Below are positions 54,952-64,000 of a DNA stretch of 64,000 nt, one piece after another; the first letter of the stretch is position 1, and every line of letters starts with the position of its first letter. Below the pieces are notes generated by a model, which was not told the origin of the DNA, did no database searches, and saw only the letters and a program-made list of their open reading frames with translations. The DNA is from Linum tenue. Taxonomy: Eukaryota; Streptophyta; Magnoliopsida; Malpighiales; Linaceae. The translations under genes and the position numbers were made by a program. The stretch is taken from the NCBI GenBank assembly GCA_946122785.1, contig CAMGYJ010000008.1, positions 24,391,475 through 24,455,474 on the forward strand, given 5' to 3'.

Positions 54952-55169
54952 TGTCATCATTGTAATGAACTAGGACTACTACTAAGTCATTGGACGACAG
55001 CTAGCAGGAAGTATAAATAGTAAGAGGGGAGTCGTGTAGTAGCTATCTTTGGTCAAATTCCCAGAACTGACTCTAGAATAGCTTGTAGTTTGACATTCAT
55101 TCTTATCTCGTCTTTGTAAAACTCTGCTCCACTATTCGATGGAATAAACACCGATCCCCATTTCTTACA
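54952..55169 (+). repeat. 5' LTR of Reina-like Gypsy element, copy 2
   Basis: Copy of 51801-52018 at the 3151-base offset; TGTCATCATTG to TTCTTACA. It is not an independent 3' LTR, because the AAA-ATPase flank is duplicated with it. Confidence 0.8.
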
Positions 55170-55200
55170 AGTGGTGTTTAGAGCCTTTCTTCCAGCATCA

Positions 55201-56966
55201 ATGACGCCTGATCTCACTCACAACACTCGGCTTTCTATTATGGAGAAGCAAATGTCGTCCGTCGAAGCGAAGATGAATTCTCTCATTGCTTTGATCCCCG
55301 CATAACAGGGTACTCAAATTCGCCATTCTCAATCTTTCGAGAAGATTGACGCCTTGCTGCAATTGCATCTGCGTCGTTTGCCATCTCCGCAATGATCGGG
55401 TGAGTCGAGTGATCGTGGCAGTGGCCGTTCCCAGCAGCGTCGGTCGTCGTTAGTTGATCATTGTCCTCGTCTGGATCTTCCGTTCTTCAATGGCGTCGAT
55501 CCTCATTCCTGGCTTTGGAAATGCGCTAAGTAATTTCGGATTCATTACATTCCTGATGTCGAGAAGGTGGAGCTGGTCTCGATGTATATGGAAGGTCGAG
55601 TTAATGTTTGGTATGAGGGATGGGCGTGCAACCTCCAGTACTTGCTATGGGACGTTTTTTTCGGTGATCTCCTTCCCCGTTCTGGCAATAAAGATCAGTT
55701 GAACATCGTCAGCGTGTTCAACAAATTACGGCAAGAAGGTTCGGTGACGGCTTACCAAGAGCAATTCAAAGATCTCCGCTCACGTATGTTGCGATTGAAA
55801 CCCGGACTTACTGAGTCGTACTTCATCATGAGCTTCATCAGCGTGTTGGAGGACGAGATTCAGCCTCTTGTCCAGATGTTGTTGCCGCAGACACTGTCAG
55901 TAGTGTTTCATTAGGCTCGCCTTGAGGGAATGTCGATTGCCGCTCGGAAGAAGAAGATTCGGCCGCCTGTGAAGTGGTTGCCTTCTTCGAGTGTGTCGGA
56001 GCCGAAGAAATCCCTGACGAAGCACTCGTCTACACAGTCGGTTCCACCTGCGAGATCACACAATCCTTCTAATCAAGGACTAGGGATGGCAACAAAACCC
56101 GAACCCACAGGTACCCACCCGACCCAACCCGGTCAACGCGGGTAAAATCCGTGTTGACGGGTTTTGGGCCGGGTTTGGGTTTAAACCCGTTCACTATTCA
56201 ACGGGTTGGGTTTGGGTTTAGGTAAACCCGGCCCGTGGGTACCCGCCCACCCATATAATTAACTTTTTCGGTATATTTAATATTCTAAACAACTAATCTT
56301 ATTTATGTTTGTGGAGACATGTCTAATTTTTTCTTTTTAATTGTGTAGAATGAAGTTGATGTTATGGAGTGGAGAGTAAAGAAACTTAATTGAAAGGAAG
56401 AAGCTTTCAATTAAACATGTTATTTATGGATAATTTGTGATTTGTTTCAATTTTCTTGAGTTTTCTAGATTGATGTTGAACAATTTGTATAGTTAATTTG
56501 TGATTTGCTTGAATTTTCTAGAATGGTGTTTTATATATGGATAATTTGTATTAAGAGATTGATATTTGACTTTAATTTTGATAAGAATTTGTAATTGTAA
56601 ATTTTTTACGACAAAACCCGTGGGTACCCATGAACCCGCGGATACCCAACGGGTTGGGTTGGGTTTGAGTTTTTCAAACCCAGTGGGTTTTACCCCGGGT
56701 TTTTTTCGAAGATAAACTCATGGGTTTGGGTTTGGCAAAACCCGACCCAACCCGACCCATTGCCATCCCTATCAAGGACTGTGTTTCAAATGCGGGGATA
56801 AGTACTTTTACGGCCATGTCTGTGCTTCGAAGAAACAGATAACAAGTGTTGTAAGCAGATGAATCTATCGTGGATAGTGATGAAGAGATTGTTGATCTCG
56901 TTCGTTCGTTCGATTGCCCGGAGGAGTTTGAAGTTTTGATGCAGGCTCTCGGCTCGGGATCTGTTG
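55201..56966 (+). pseudogene. Reina-like Gypsy gag, copy 2, interrupted by a hAT element
   Basis: Same domain order and same in-frame stops as copy 1. A few substitutions (for example AAT to AAA at the residue before PGLTESY, GCG to GTG in the basic linker) show independent drift since duplication. The zinc knuckle follows the hAT element near 56783. Confidence 0.75.
56081..56771. mobile_element. hAT element A, copy 2
   Basis: 691 bases with perfect ends TAGGGATGGCAA and TTGCCATCCCTA; TCAAGGAC on both sides (56073-56080, 56772-56779). Copy 1 has one changed base in its right terminus, so copy 2 keeps the better TIR. Confidence 0.92.
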
Positions 56967-56974
56967 GCTGGGCG

Positions 56975-57686
56975 TGTACGTGGACACCGGGCCGTGCCGC
57001 CCATGGGCTAGCACGTCACGACACGAGCACGGGCACGAAATAAATGGGCCAGTCCGGCACGAGCCCGAATAATTTATGGGTCGTGCCGGGCCTAAACTTC
57101 ATCGGCACGGGCACGAGCACGGTATATAAGTGTTCTGTGACGGGCCTAATATTTTCGAGATTTTATTGAGTATAAGAACGGACATGGCACGAAAATAATA
57201 TTTATTTGATAGAAAATAAATATAAAAGGAATTATAGTTTCAAATATTATAAAACACAAGTAGAAAAATAATTATTTGTTGTTGTTAGAAGTGTCATAAA
57301 GATATATACGTAATTACTAACATAAGTAAAATGGACAAAGAATCAACCAAAGCCAAATCACACTCGCTATATTTCCAATTTTCTTTCCCCCTTATTTGTT
57401 ATCGGTTAATACTAATCTTTCCCGTCCAATTTTCACCTTCTTTTTCATTCTCTCTTTTGTTTTCGTCTTTTTCATTAAACACGAATACAAGCGTGGCACG
57501 AGCACGAATAGGCACGTCACGATTCGAACCGTGCCCGGGCCTGGGCCAGGCCTAGCAAAGTTAACAAATAGGCTTGTATGGCACGACACGAAAACTAATG
57601 GGCCGTGCCAAGCACGGCATGAAATAAATGGGCCCAAAGCGTGCCCGTTCCGTGCCGGCCCAAGCACGGCCCAGAGCCCATGTACA
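56975..57686. mobile_element. hAT element B, copy 2
   Basis: 712 bases, flanked by GCTGGGCG (56967-56974, 57687-57694). Shorter than copy 1 because of a small deletion in the T-rich centre. Confidence 0.9.
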
Positions 57687-57904
57687 GCTGGGCGTTGCAG
57701 ATTCTGGCGCGAATTGGTCGTCAAGGGTGGTGGTTCTAATCGATACCGCTAGTAGCCTGATGAGATATCAACTAGCACGATATTCTATTCCCGTGGTCCA
57801 AAAATGAAGATTCGAGTTCAACGATATATGAATCAATTAGGAGCGTTTAAGATGGACAAAATAGAATCATGGCATGCATGAGTTAGCTTGGGACGTGTGA
57901 AGCA

Positions 57905-58521
57905 CAATTGGAAGAACAATGGGACACCAAACTTGCTCGATTGGAAGCTTTGTTGTGGATTAATGCGCCAGCATTGGTAATCCAACCCGAAGCTCATTTG
58001 ACAATAGGGAATCCAAATCCAGAGCAAGATCAAGACAAGGAGGAGTATATTGAAATATCGCCTATGGAAGGTCCACTTTTTGATACTTGTTGTGAAGAGT
58101 ATGAGGATTTCGATGATGAGGAGGCGATAGAAGATGTTCTTGTTGATGAGCCAACTTTGGGTGCGCCGGATTGTGAGCAATACATGGCGAAACAAGAAAT
58201 CAATGGAGGAGATGAATGCATGAAAATTCTGGGGGATTCATCAATTGTTCCAGAATATGATCATATTGATTTCGTGGTTGGTGATGCAATTTTCGAAGAG
58301 GGAGCATGCATGGAAAAGCGACGAGAATTGCAAAGTTATGTGGAAGGTGTTCATCAAAATGGAGTCTCTACAATTCGTGGACGAATTGTCTTTAAGAAGG
58401 GGGGAATGATACAATTATCATTACCAAGACAAGGTGGTTCGAAGGCCAAGAAGAATGAGGATGATCATGGTTCAAGATTCTATAAAGATTCGAGGGCGAA
58501 TCTTCTTCAAGAGAGAGGGAA
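57905..58521 (+). pseudogene. internal coding remnant of the deleted LTR element
   Basis: An open frame gives EEQWDTKLARLEALLWINAP, an acidic stretch (EEYEDFDDEEAIEDVLVDEP), then GDAIFEEGACMEKRRELQSY. The family is not recognised; it is probably the 3' part of the element's coding region. It ends near 'caagagagagggaa', a polypurine tract directly before the LTR. Confidence 0.5.
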
Positions 58522-59455
58522 TGATGAGATATCAACTAGCACGATATTCTATTCCCGTGGTCCAAAAATGAAGATTCGAGTTCAACGATATATGAATCAA
58601 TTAGGAGCGTTTAAGATGGACAAAATAGAATCATGTCATGCATGAGTTAGCTTGGGACGTGTGGCTTTGTCCTCAACTCTTGGTGGAATCAAAATGGCCT
58701 AGGTTGATTTATTGGATGGTCAATTAAAGAATTGGATGGCATGGCTGGGTTCACTCACGTGAATGATGGATGCTTGTGGAAGAATTTGCATTGGGTTAAA
58801 TTGTATTTAAATTGAAGTTTGCGTGGTCATTATTTGGGTGGTTTTGGAGTTGGTGGTTGGATGAGATTAAATCTCACGTGAAGGAAAGAAGGTTCCGCAG
58901 CAGGTATGAAAACGGAATTTCTATTCCGCAAATGAAAAGGAACCCAGCTGAAGCGTGCGTGCTACTTGGAATTTATTAGTTTAATTAGTAGTATTTTGTT
59001 TCCTAGTTAGTTTGGGATTTGTTTTCCTATTCTTTTTAGGTTAGATTTATGATTTTGAGACCTCTATAAATAGAGGATGTAAGAGCTACGAATTTTGTAC
59101 CCAATACCCAACATTCAAGTTTCAAGTTCAAACGAACTGGTTCTTTGTGCAAGCTTCTGTCGAGAGTGCTCCAGAGGTTTCACGTGTCTCTTATCAACTA
59201 GAGAACGCGTCTAGTTGTGGCGAGCTTCTACCCTATATCAATTGCCCCTTTCCACGAGTTGGTGCTGTCCGATTGGTTTCATATACCAATTGCCCTTCAT
59301 CACGGTTGGGATTGTCCGATTGATTCCGCATCTATCTATATTTTTTTCGAGTTCAAGAAAGGCGACATAAGAAAATCATAAAAAGATCGTTGAAGCTGCG
59401 TACTTTGGTCATATAATCCGAGTTCGAGGGTTCTCTTCGGATTTGGATCATATCA
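58522..59455 (+). repeat. 3' LTR (complete) of the deleted element
   Basis: 934 bases, TGATGAG to ATATCA, with TATA box 'ctataaatagagg' near 59064 and a leader-like downstream part. It is preceded by a polypurine tract. Confidence 0.85.
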
Positions 59456-59460
59456 TAGCC

Positions 59461-60430
59461 ATACGTTCCTCAGTGAGTCCAGAGCTTCCGAGTTGCGTTG
59501 TAAACTCGACTCAGCCTCGCCGATGGGAATCAAGGTTACAAACAGGTCGTCTTTACTCAGTAACTCAGTGTGCCATGATTTTCGGTGGCGGATGCAGGGA
59601 ACGGAGTTTGCGTTTGACGTAAGCACTTTGGATTTGTGGGCTCATGACTTGGTGCTGGGCCTGGACTGGCTTGAGACTTTTAGCACAATTCAATTGGACT
59701 TGAAGCAGCTACAAATGTCCTTTGAGTGGAAGGGGAAGCCACTGACGTTGCAAGGCTTAGTGACGGAGGCCCAGTGTAAATTGCTGACCAGCATGTCCTT
59801 TCACCGGCTGCTGAAGAAAAAAGTTACTCAGTTCACAGGTCATCTTTTTTCCCTATCCCCTGCCTTTTCCTCTCCATCTTCCTCTACTCCTCCTTCTTTC
59901 CTTCAACCCTTACTCTCCCAATTCTTTGATGTGTTCTTTACCCCGACCTCCCTTCCACCACCACGCCAATTTGACCATGCTATTCCCATTGAGTGGAAGG
60001 GGAAGCCACTGACGTTGCAAGGCGTACAAGGCTTAGTGACGGAGGCCCAATGTAAATTGCTGACCGACATGACCTTTCACTGGCTGCTGAAGAAAAAAGT
60101 TGCTCAGTTCATAGGTCATCTTTTTTTCCCTATCCCCTGCCTTTTCCTCTCCATCTTCCTCTCCATCTTCCTCTACTCCTCCTTCTTTCCTTCAACCCTT
60201 ACTCTCCCAGTTCTCTGATGTGTTCTTTACCCCGACCTCCCTTCCACCACCACGCCAATTTGACCATGCTATTCCCATTGATCCCATATCCAAACACATC
60301 AACATTAGACCCTATCGCATACCCCATCACCAGAAGGCTATCATCGATAAAATGGTCGGCGAGATGCTGGTTTCCCAATTCGCGGTGGTGACAGTGGCTC
60401 TTCCATTTTTCGGTTCATCAGGTTGAGCTA
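59461..60430 (+). pseudogene. Reina-like Gypsy protease and start of RT
   Basis: Continues the element after the insertions. The protease region includes SNSVCHDFRWRMQGTEFAFD and DLVLGLDWLETFSTIQLDLK (the LGLDWL block after the catalytic site). It is followed by the RT-leading segment FDHAIPIDPISKHINIRPYR and HHQKAIIDKMVGEML. The catalytic DTA/DTG part was upstream, where the junction lies. A direct duplication (59724-60280) sits inside. RT is lost after about 60420; no 3' LTR was found. Confidence 0.75.
59724..60280. repeat. about 270-bp tandem duplication inside the pol remnant
   Basis: 'gagtggaaggggaagccact' at 59724 recurs at 59991 and the following sequence through 'catgctattcccatt' is repeated. 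Copy B has small insertions ('gtacaaggc' and 'ctccatcttcct'). Confidence 0.92.
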
Positions 60431-60643
60431 GCGGGGTTCGCCGGCGAGGTAGCAAAGGATGAAACACGATCTGGCATTTTCTGTGGTGTGTATGAGATGT
60501 GGAAAGGGGAAATATTAAGAGGTGATAACTGATGAGATGCCCCACGAGCCACGATGGACTATCCACTATGGGCCTGGCCAAAAAAAAAACTTTCTTTCGT
60601 TTTTTGGTCTCAATCCGTACAAATTATTAATGGCATATTAAAG

Positions 60644-61967
60644 GGTTAATTGCATGGTTGGTCACTGAGATTATAAAAAACGTCCAAATCATTTTTACCA
60701 TAAAATAAATAAATACAATAAAATAAAAAAATATTATAATAATCAATTGAAAGGGGCGCTTCGAAACCTCACCATCTCTGTTGCTTGTCGCCGGTGACAA
60801 CCATGGAGGAGCTCCTGCTCACAATCGCCAACGAGTTCTGACACTTGGACGTGAAATCTCACACCGTGAACACGGACCGGGGAGGAATATTGGTGTAGAG
60901 AGACGGCACATGGTCAGCGGCGTTGCCAAGATCTTTAATCTAGTTGAAATGTTGATCTTAATCTGCGTATATGCAGGTTTGAGTTGGGACTCGAGAAGCT
61001 GGACCCGAGAAGAGCGATGCAGAGTGTGTTAACGATCGCGATCTCGTAGATCGTTGGGGGATTGGTGCATCTCCTTCCTTACATGTTTGCGTCAGTCATC
61101 GTGACTCTAATAGCGTTACTGTTGTTTGGGTTTGCAAAGGGCCATTTTATGGGGAGTAGGCCTTTCATCAGTACCTTCCAAACCGCACTTATAGGTGCGA
61201 TTGCTTCTGCCTCTGCGTTCGGCATTACTAGAGCTGTCGTCTGTCCAAACTTGATAATACTTGCTAGCCAGGGCTTTGCACTTAAAACGCCATGTAGTAA
61301 ACTGGAATCTTTCGTGACAATGTCGTTTCTGGATAATAATATAGCTGCAATCACGATGTTTGTTGTTGCTAAACACGATCATACCATTACTGATACACAT
61401 AATTTCATCATTACTTAATAGAAGGCACACAGAAGCAAAGATCGAAGGTGCAACATTATTTCATGAAAGGCGATACCAAGTCCCAAAGGAAGAAAGAGTT
61501 GAACAGTTTACTCTGGAAATACTCATAATTGTGACACTGATACTTGTTCTAAACCCTCACAAACCACAACGCCGCCGACTACATGCCGTCTCTCTACAGT
61601 CTACACCAATATTCCTTCCCGGTCTGTGTTGACGGTAGGAGATTTCGCGTCCGAGCGTCAGAACTCGTTGGCGATCGTGAGCAGGAGCTCCTCCATGGTT
61701 GTCGCCGGCGGCAAGCAGCAGAGATAGTGAGGTTTCGAAGCGCCCCGTTCAATTTGATAATTATAATAATTTTTTATTTTATTTTATTTATTTATTTTAT
61801 GGTAAAAATGAGTTGGACATTAAACTAGATTAAATTTTATTTTATTTATTATTTTTTAATTGCCACGTCACTAAGTTAACGATCAACTTTGAGAGTTGAC
61901 TGCCACATCAGTCAAAGTTAACGAAGTAGGACGGAGAGTGACCAAACGCGAACGGTTTCAGTAAACT
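60644..61967. mobile_element. long inverted-repeat element (Pack-MULE-like) carrying a gene fragment
   Basis: The left arm (60644-60925) is inverted at 61571-61947. Shared stretches include 'ttttaccataaaataaataa', 'cctccatggttgtc' and 'caatattcc'. The right arm has an extra 'cacgtcactaagttaacg' block and ends in 'gtcactctccgtcc'-type sequence (inverted), which is common at termini of plant non-autonomous DNA elements. The right end is broken by an LTR at 61968, so no target duplication can be read. Confidence 0.7.
60977..61246 (+). pseudogene. vacuolar iron transporter (VIT/CCC1) exon fragment
   Basis: Directly after an AG acceptor the frame reads FELGLEKLDPRRAMQSVLTI, AIS, an in-frame TAG (61047-61049), then IVGGLVHLLPYMF, SVIVTLIALLLFGFAKGHFM and LIGAIASASAFGITRAV. 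This is the C-terminal part of plant VIT proteins, which carry ferrous iron into the vacuole: a cytosolic helix and the last membrane helices. A short segment after PYMF is missing. It sits between the arms of the inverted-repeat element, as captured genes do in Pack-MULEs. Confidence 0.82.
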
Positions 61968-62472
61968 TGTTGGGGTAATAGGGATAAGCCCACCAAAATC
62001 AAGTGCCTGTTGGGCCTGAAGCCCGATTGATGGCCCATTAGGGCATGACCTAGGTAGCACTAAAGGAAGAGGGGCGCATGACGACAAAATAGGATTGCGG
62101 ACAAGGAAGTACGGAGGGGAGAAGTTGGGAAGGCGCCATGGGGCAGATGGTCCCCCTATGCGCCCCGACGTGGAGGCCGGACAATGTGCCACGTGTAGGC
62201 GCTTTAGCGTTGTGTTGTGTTGCAGGAGTTGGTCGGAGCCTGGTCGGAAACTCAAGTAGTATAAATAGCACTCGGTAGGTGGCATTTAAGCAGGTCGGTT
62301 TCTCTCACTAAGGTCTTTCCCTTTAATTATCTCTCTATAATCACTACTGACTTGATTGTCGGAGTGCTAACGGGCGTGTTTAGCCCTTTAGGCGTTAGTT
62401 TTGCAGGGCCTGGGCGCCTGGTACGGAGAGAAAGAGGCGCATTCGAAAGTAGGAAGTGTTGTGGCACAAACA
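61968..62472 (+). repeat. 5' LTR of a Tat-like Gypsy element
   Basis: 505 bases from TGTTGGGGTAAT to GTGGCACAAACA, with TATA box 'agtataaatagc' near 62259. Homologous to the LTR at 12422-12932. It is followed by 'attggcacgccaggtagggg' at 62473, the position of the primer-binding site. Confidence 0.85.
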
Positions 62473-62492
62473 ATTGGCACGCCAGGTAGGGG
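62473..62492 (+). other. primer-binding-site region of the Tat-like element
   Basis: The sequence 'attggcacgccaggtagggg' starts at the LTR end. A TTGGC..GCC tract here is usual for Tat-lineage elements; the priming tRNA cannot be assigned without a search. Confidence 0.5.
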
Positions 62493-62517
62493 GCGTTCGT
62501 TCAGAAGTTGTAGGCAG

Positions 62518-63999
62518 ATGGAAGACTTGAACGAAGGAAGTGAAGGCGCCGACGATGCGGGGACGGAGGACTCCAGTCATGAGGGGAGCGGGCAGCGGTC
62601 TAGCCCCGTGGTGAGCATGGAGGTAGAGGAAGAGAGCCGTGAGTGCCCATCTATTGAGAGTGATTCGTTGTCAAAGAGGGAGCTGTTTAAGATCATTGCT
62701 GACCAAGACAAGGCAATAGCTATGCTTCGAAGGGAATTGGAGGGAGGAAGGAGCATTGATACGAGGGAGTACAGCCCCCCGGTGAGGAAACGAGATAGAC
62801 ACGTAGATGATTCGGAAGTGAGTGAGTACGGGCGCCCCTACTATGAAGGGCCGAATGTGGAGTTGACGCCGCCTAGGCGCCCAGGCGTGTGGAGGGCGCC
62901 AAGAGAGTTGGCCGCCTCGGGACCAGAGGAGCAAAAGCCATGGACGCCTAGATGCCAGACCAGGCGCTTCGGGATCAGGCAACCCCTGGCGCAAAGTGTT
63001 TTAATGGAACCAGCAGGAACTACCCTCCCGCCATTGTCCAGGTATGATGGAGTCACCGATCCGGAGGATCAACTAAATAGCTATTTTACAAAGATGCAGC
63101 TGTACAACAGCACGGACGCCACGTTATGCAAGGTGTTTCCCTCGACGTTCTCAGAAGTAGTATTGGATTGGTATCATCAATTAGAGGAGCAGCGCATTGA
63201 GTGCTTCGAATAGTTTGTGGAGTTGTTCTTGTCCAAATTTGCGAGCCGAAAGCGGCGGACGCTGACTATAGGTGCCTTGTTTAAAATCAAGCAGAGGGAT
63301 GGGGAGGCGCTTAGAGAGTTTTATGATCGGTGGATTTCGGTCGCCATGGCCGTGAAGGATGTGCAGCCGCCAGTCTTGGGGGTGTGTCTTGAGGAGTGCA
63401 CGAATAGTGAGGAGTTGTGTTGGGTACTGCCCAAGAGAGCCGTTGTGTCAACTGAGTATTTGGATCGGAGGGTTCAGAAGGTTATCGCCTTGGAGGAGAC
63501 GTTGGCAGCCAGAAGAGCGGAAAAGAGGCGCGTGGGTAGGGAAGAGATTGAAGTGCGCCAAGCTCCCCGACCATTCATTGTGAACAACGCTCCGCAAAGG
63601 AGAATGGAGAGTCAGCGCCCTCCACCAAGGAGTGCGGGAAATTTCACAGAGTACAACGATTCCTTGAAGAACATTCTGCAATACGTGAAGGATAGGGGGT
63701 ATCATGTGCGTTGGCCAGGACCTATGCGTGGGCAACCAAATGAGCGGAACCTTGACCGATATTGTGACTTCCATCGGGATAAAGGGCATCACACGACCGA
63801 TTGCTACCAACTGAAATCGGAACTGCAGACCTTAGCCAACCGGGGGATGCTCAATGATTTCGTGAGAAAAACAGAAGAGAGGACTCATCGCACGTATGCG
63901 ACAAGGGAAACGAGGTCGGCGCCTGTTGCTCCAACTGGGCCAGGGGCGCCCATCATGCAACAGGTGCCTGAGGTTCTCCCACTCCCATTGGAGATAACC
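62518..63999 (+). pseudogene. Tat-like Gypsy gag, runs off the window
   Basis: ATG at 62518 opens a frame read to the window end with one stop, TAG at 63211-63213. The N-terminal part is acidic with a short coiled coil (IIADQDKAIAMLRRELEGG). The capsid block reads LPPLSRYDGVTDPEDQLNSY, FPSTFSEVVLDWYHQL, FVELFLSKFASRKRR and LFKIKQRDGEALREFYDRW. A zinc-knuckle-like YCDFHRDKGHHTTDCYQL occurs near 63757-63810. This order is that of Tat/Retand-type gag. Pol would lie beyond the window. Damage is light, so the element is comparatively young. Confidence 0.85.
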
Positions 64000-64000
64000 C

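Larger units (their letters stand above)
57758..59455 (+). mobile_element. internally deleted LTR retrotransposon, TSD TAGCC
   Basis: Starts TGATGAGATATC and ends ATATCA, flanked by TAGCC (57753-57757, 59456-59460). The first 142 bases (57758-57899) repeat the beginning of the complete LTR at 58522 with one mismatch, then jump directly into internal sequence. So the 5' LTR beyond base 142 and most of the interior have been lost while both outer ends remain. Copy 1 of the surrounding duplication holds the empty site. Confidence 0.88.
54645..59486. repeat. tandem duplication, copy 2, carrying a later LTR insertion
   Basis: Matches copy 1 from 54645 to 57757 and again from 59461 to about 59486, where it passes into unduplicated protease sequence. 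The gap is an LTR element with TSD TAGCC. Near 57401 about 16-20 bases present in copy 1 are missing. Confidence 0.93.

Noticed and set aside
54952..55169. Second LTR taken as the 3' LTR of the Reina-like element
   Set aside because: The flanking AAA-ATPase sequence is duplicated with it at the same 3151-base offset, so it is a copy of the 5' LTR.
60415..60435. Target duplication GAGCT for the Reina-like element (51796 and 60424)
   Set aside because: The right occurrence follows RT-start sequence with no LTR end before it; a 5-base match there is expected by chance.
1..63999. tRNA, rRNA or organelle-derived genes
   Set aside because: No cloverleaf-type sequence, rRNA core motif or chloroplast/mitochondrial gene was recognised on either strand; a covariance-model search would be needed to exclude small RNA genes.

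Overview
This is a transposon-rich stretch of a flowering-plant nuclear genome, most likely a eudicot; the species cannot be read from it. The evidence is plant-type GT-AG introns, plant retrotransposon lineages (Athila/Tat-like Gypsy, Reina-like Gypsy, Copia), plant MULE and hAT elements, and plant gene families (GT4 glycosyltransferase, DUF599, vacuolar iron transporter, BCS1-like AAA-ATPase). I saw no rRNA, tRNA, CRISPR array or bacterial-style operon. Almost every coding stretch belongs to a transposable element, and most carry stops or frameshifts.

Layout. 1-12.9 kb holds Gypsy debris: LTR pieces, a decayed Athila-like element (gag tail, protease, RT, RNase H, integrase, post-pol ORF, 3' LTR at about 9590-10842), and the 3' end of a Tat-like element with an antisense ORF (LTR 12422-12932). 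13.6-20.0 kb holds minus-strand exons of a conserved plant gene of unknown function, split by a 5.0-kb Copia element (14749-19782, TSD GGAAC). 20.1-26.2 kb holds a foldback sequence, a hAT element (20895-21592), and a second hAT-like element (21758-26191, perfect 8-bp TSD) swollen by about ten tandem copies of a 413-bp foldback unit. 26373-35473 is a 9.1-kb Mutator-like element with a 9-bp TSD and TIRs. It carries a mudrA-like transposase gene on + and a plant-mobile-domain gene on -, converging tail to tail. A hAT element is nested in the mudrA intron.

36025-39566 is the best host gene, a seven-exon GT4-type glycosyltransferase. Its splice sites are clean, but an in-frame TAG sits at codon 102. 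The MULE lies about 0.55 kb upstream of its start. 40.1-47.7 kb is more Gypsy debris, mostly on the minus strand, including a 1.1-kb block of iterated ACGRYRYCG-like motifs. 48.0-49.4 kb joins a DUF599 gene fragment to an integrase ORF that is open throughout.

51.3-60.4 kb is a Reina-like Gypsy element inserted beside a BCS1-like AAA-ATPase exon. Two hAT elements with perfect 8-bp TSDs sit in its gag. The block then duplicated in tandem (period 3151 bp), and a further LTR element entered the second copy only (TSD TAGCC), so copy 1 preserves the empty site. 60.6-62.0 kb is a long inverted-repeat element carrying an exon of a vacuolar iron transporter gene, broken at its right edge by a Tat-like Gypsy element (5' LTR 61968-62472, gag running off the window).

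The nesting gives a relative history: host genes, then Gypsy/Copia/MULE insertions, then hAT insertions inside those, then local duplication, then the youngest LTR insertion. The most unusual structures are the foldback array inside a hAT element and the two-gene MULE whose termini are packed with short hairpins.
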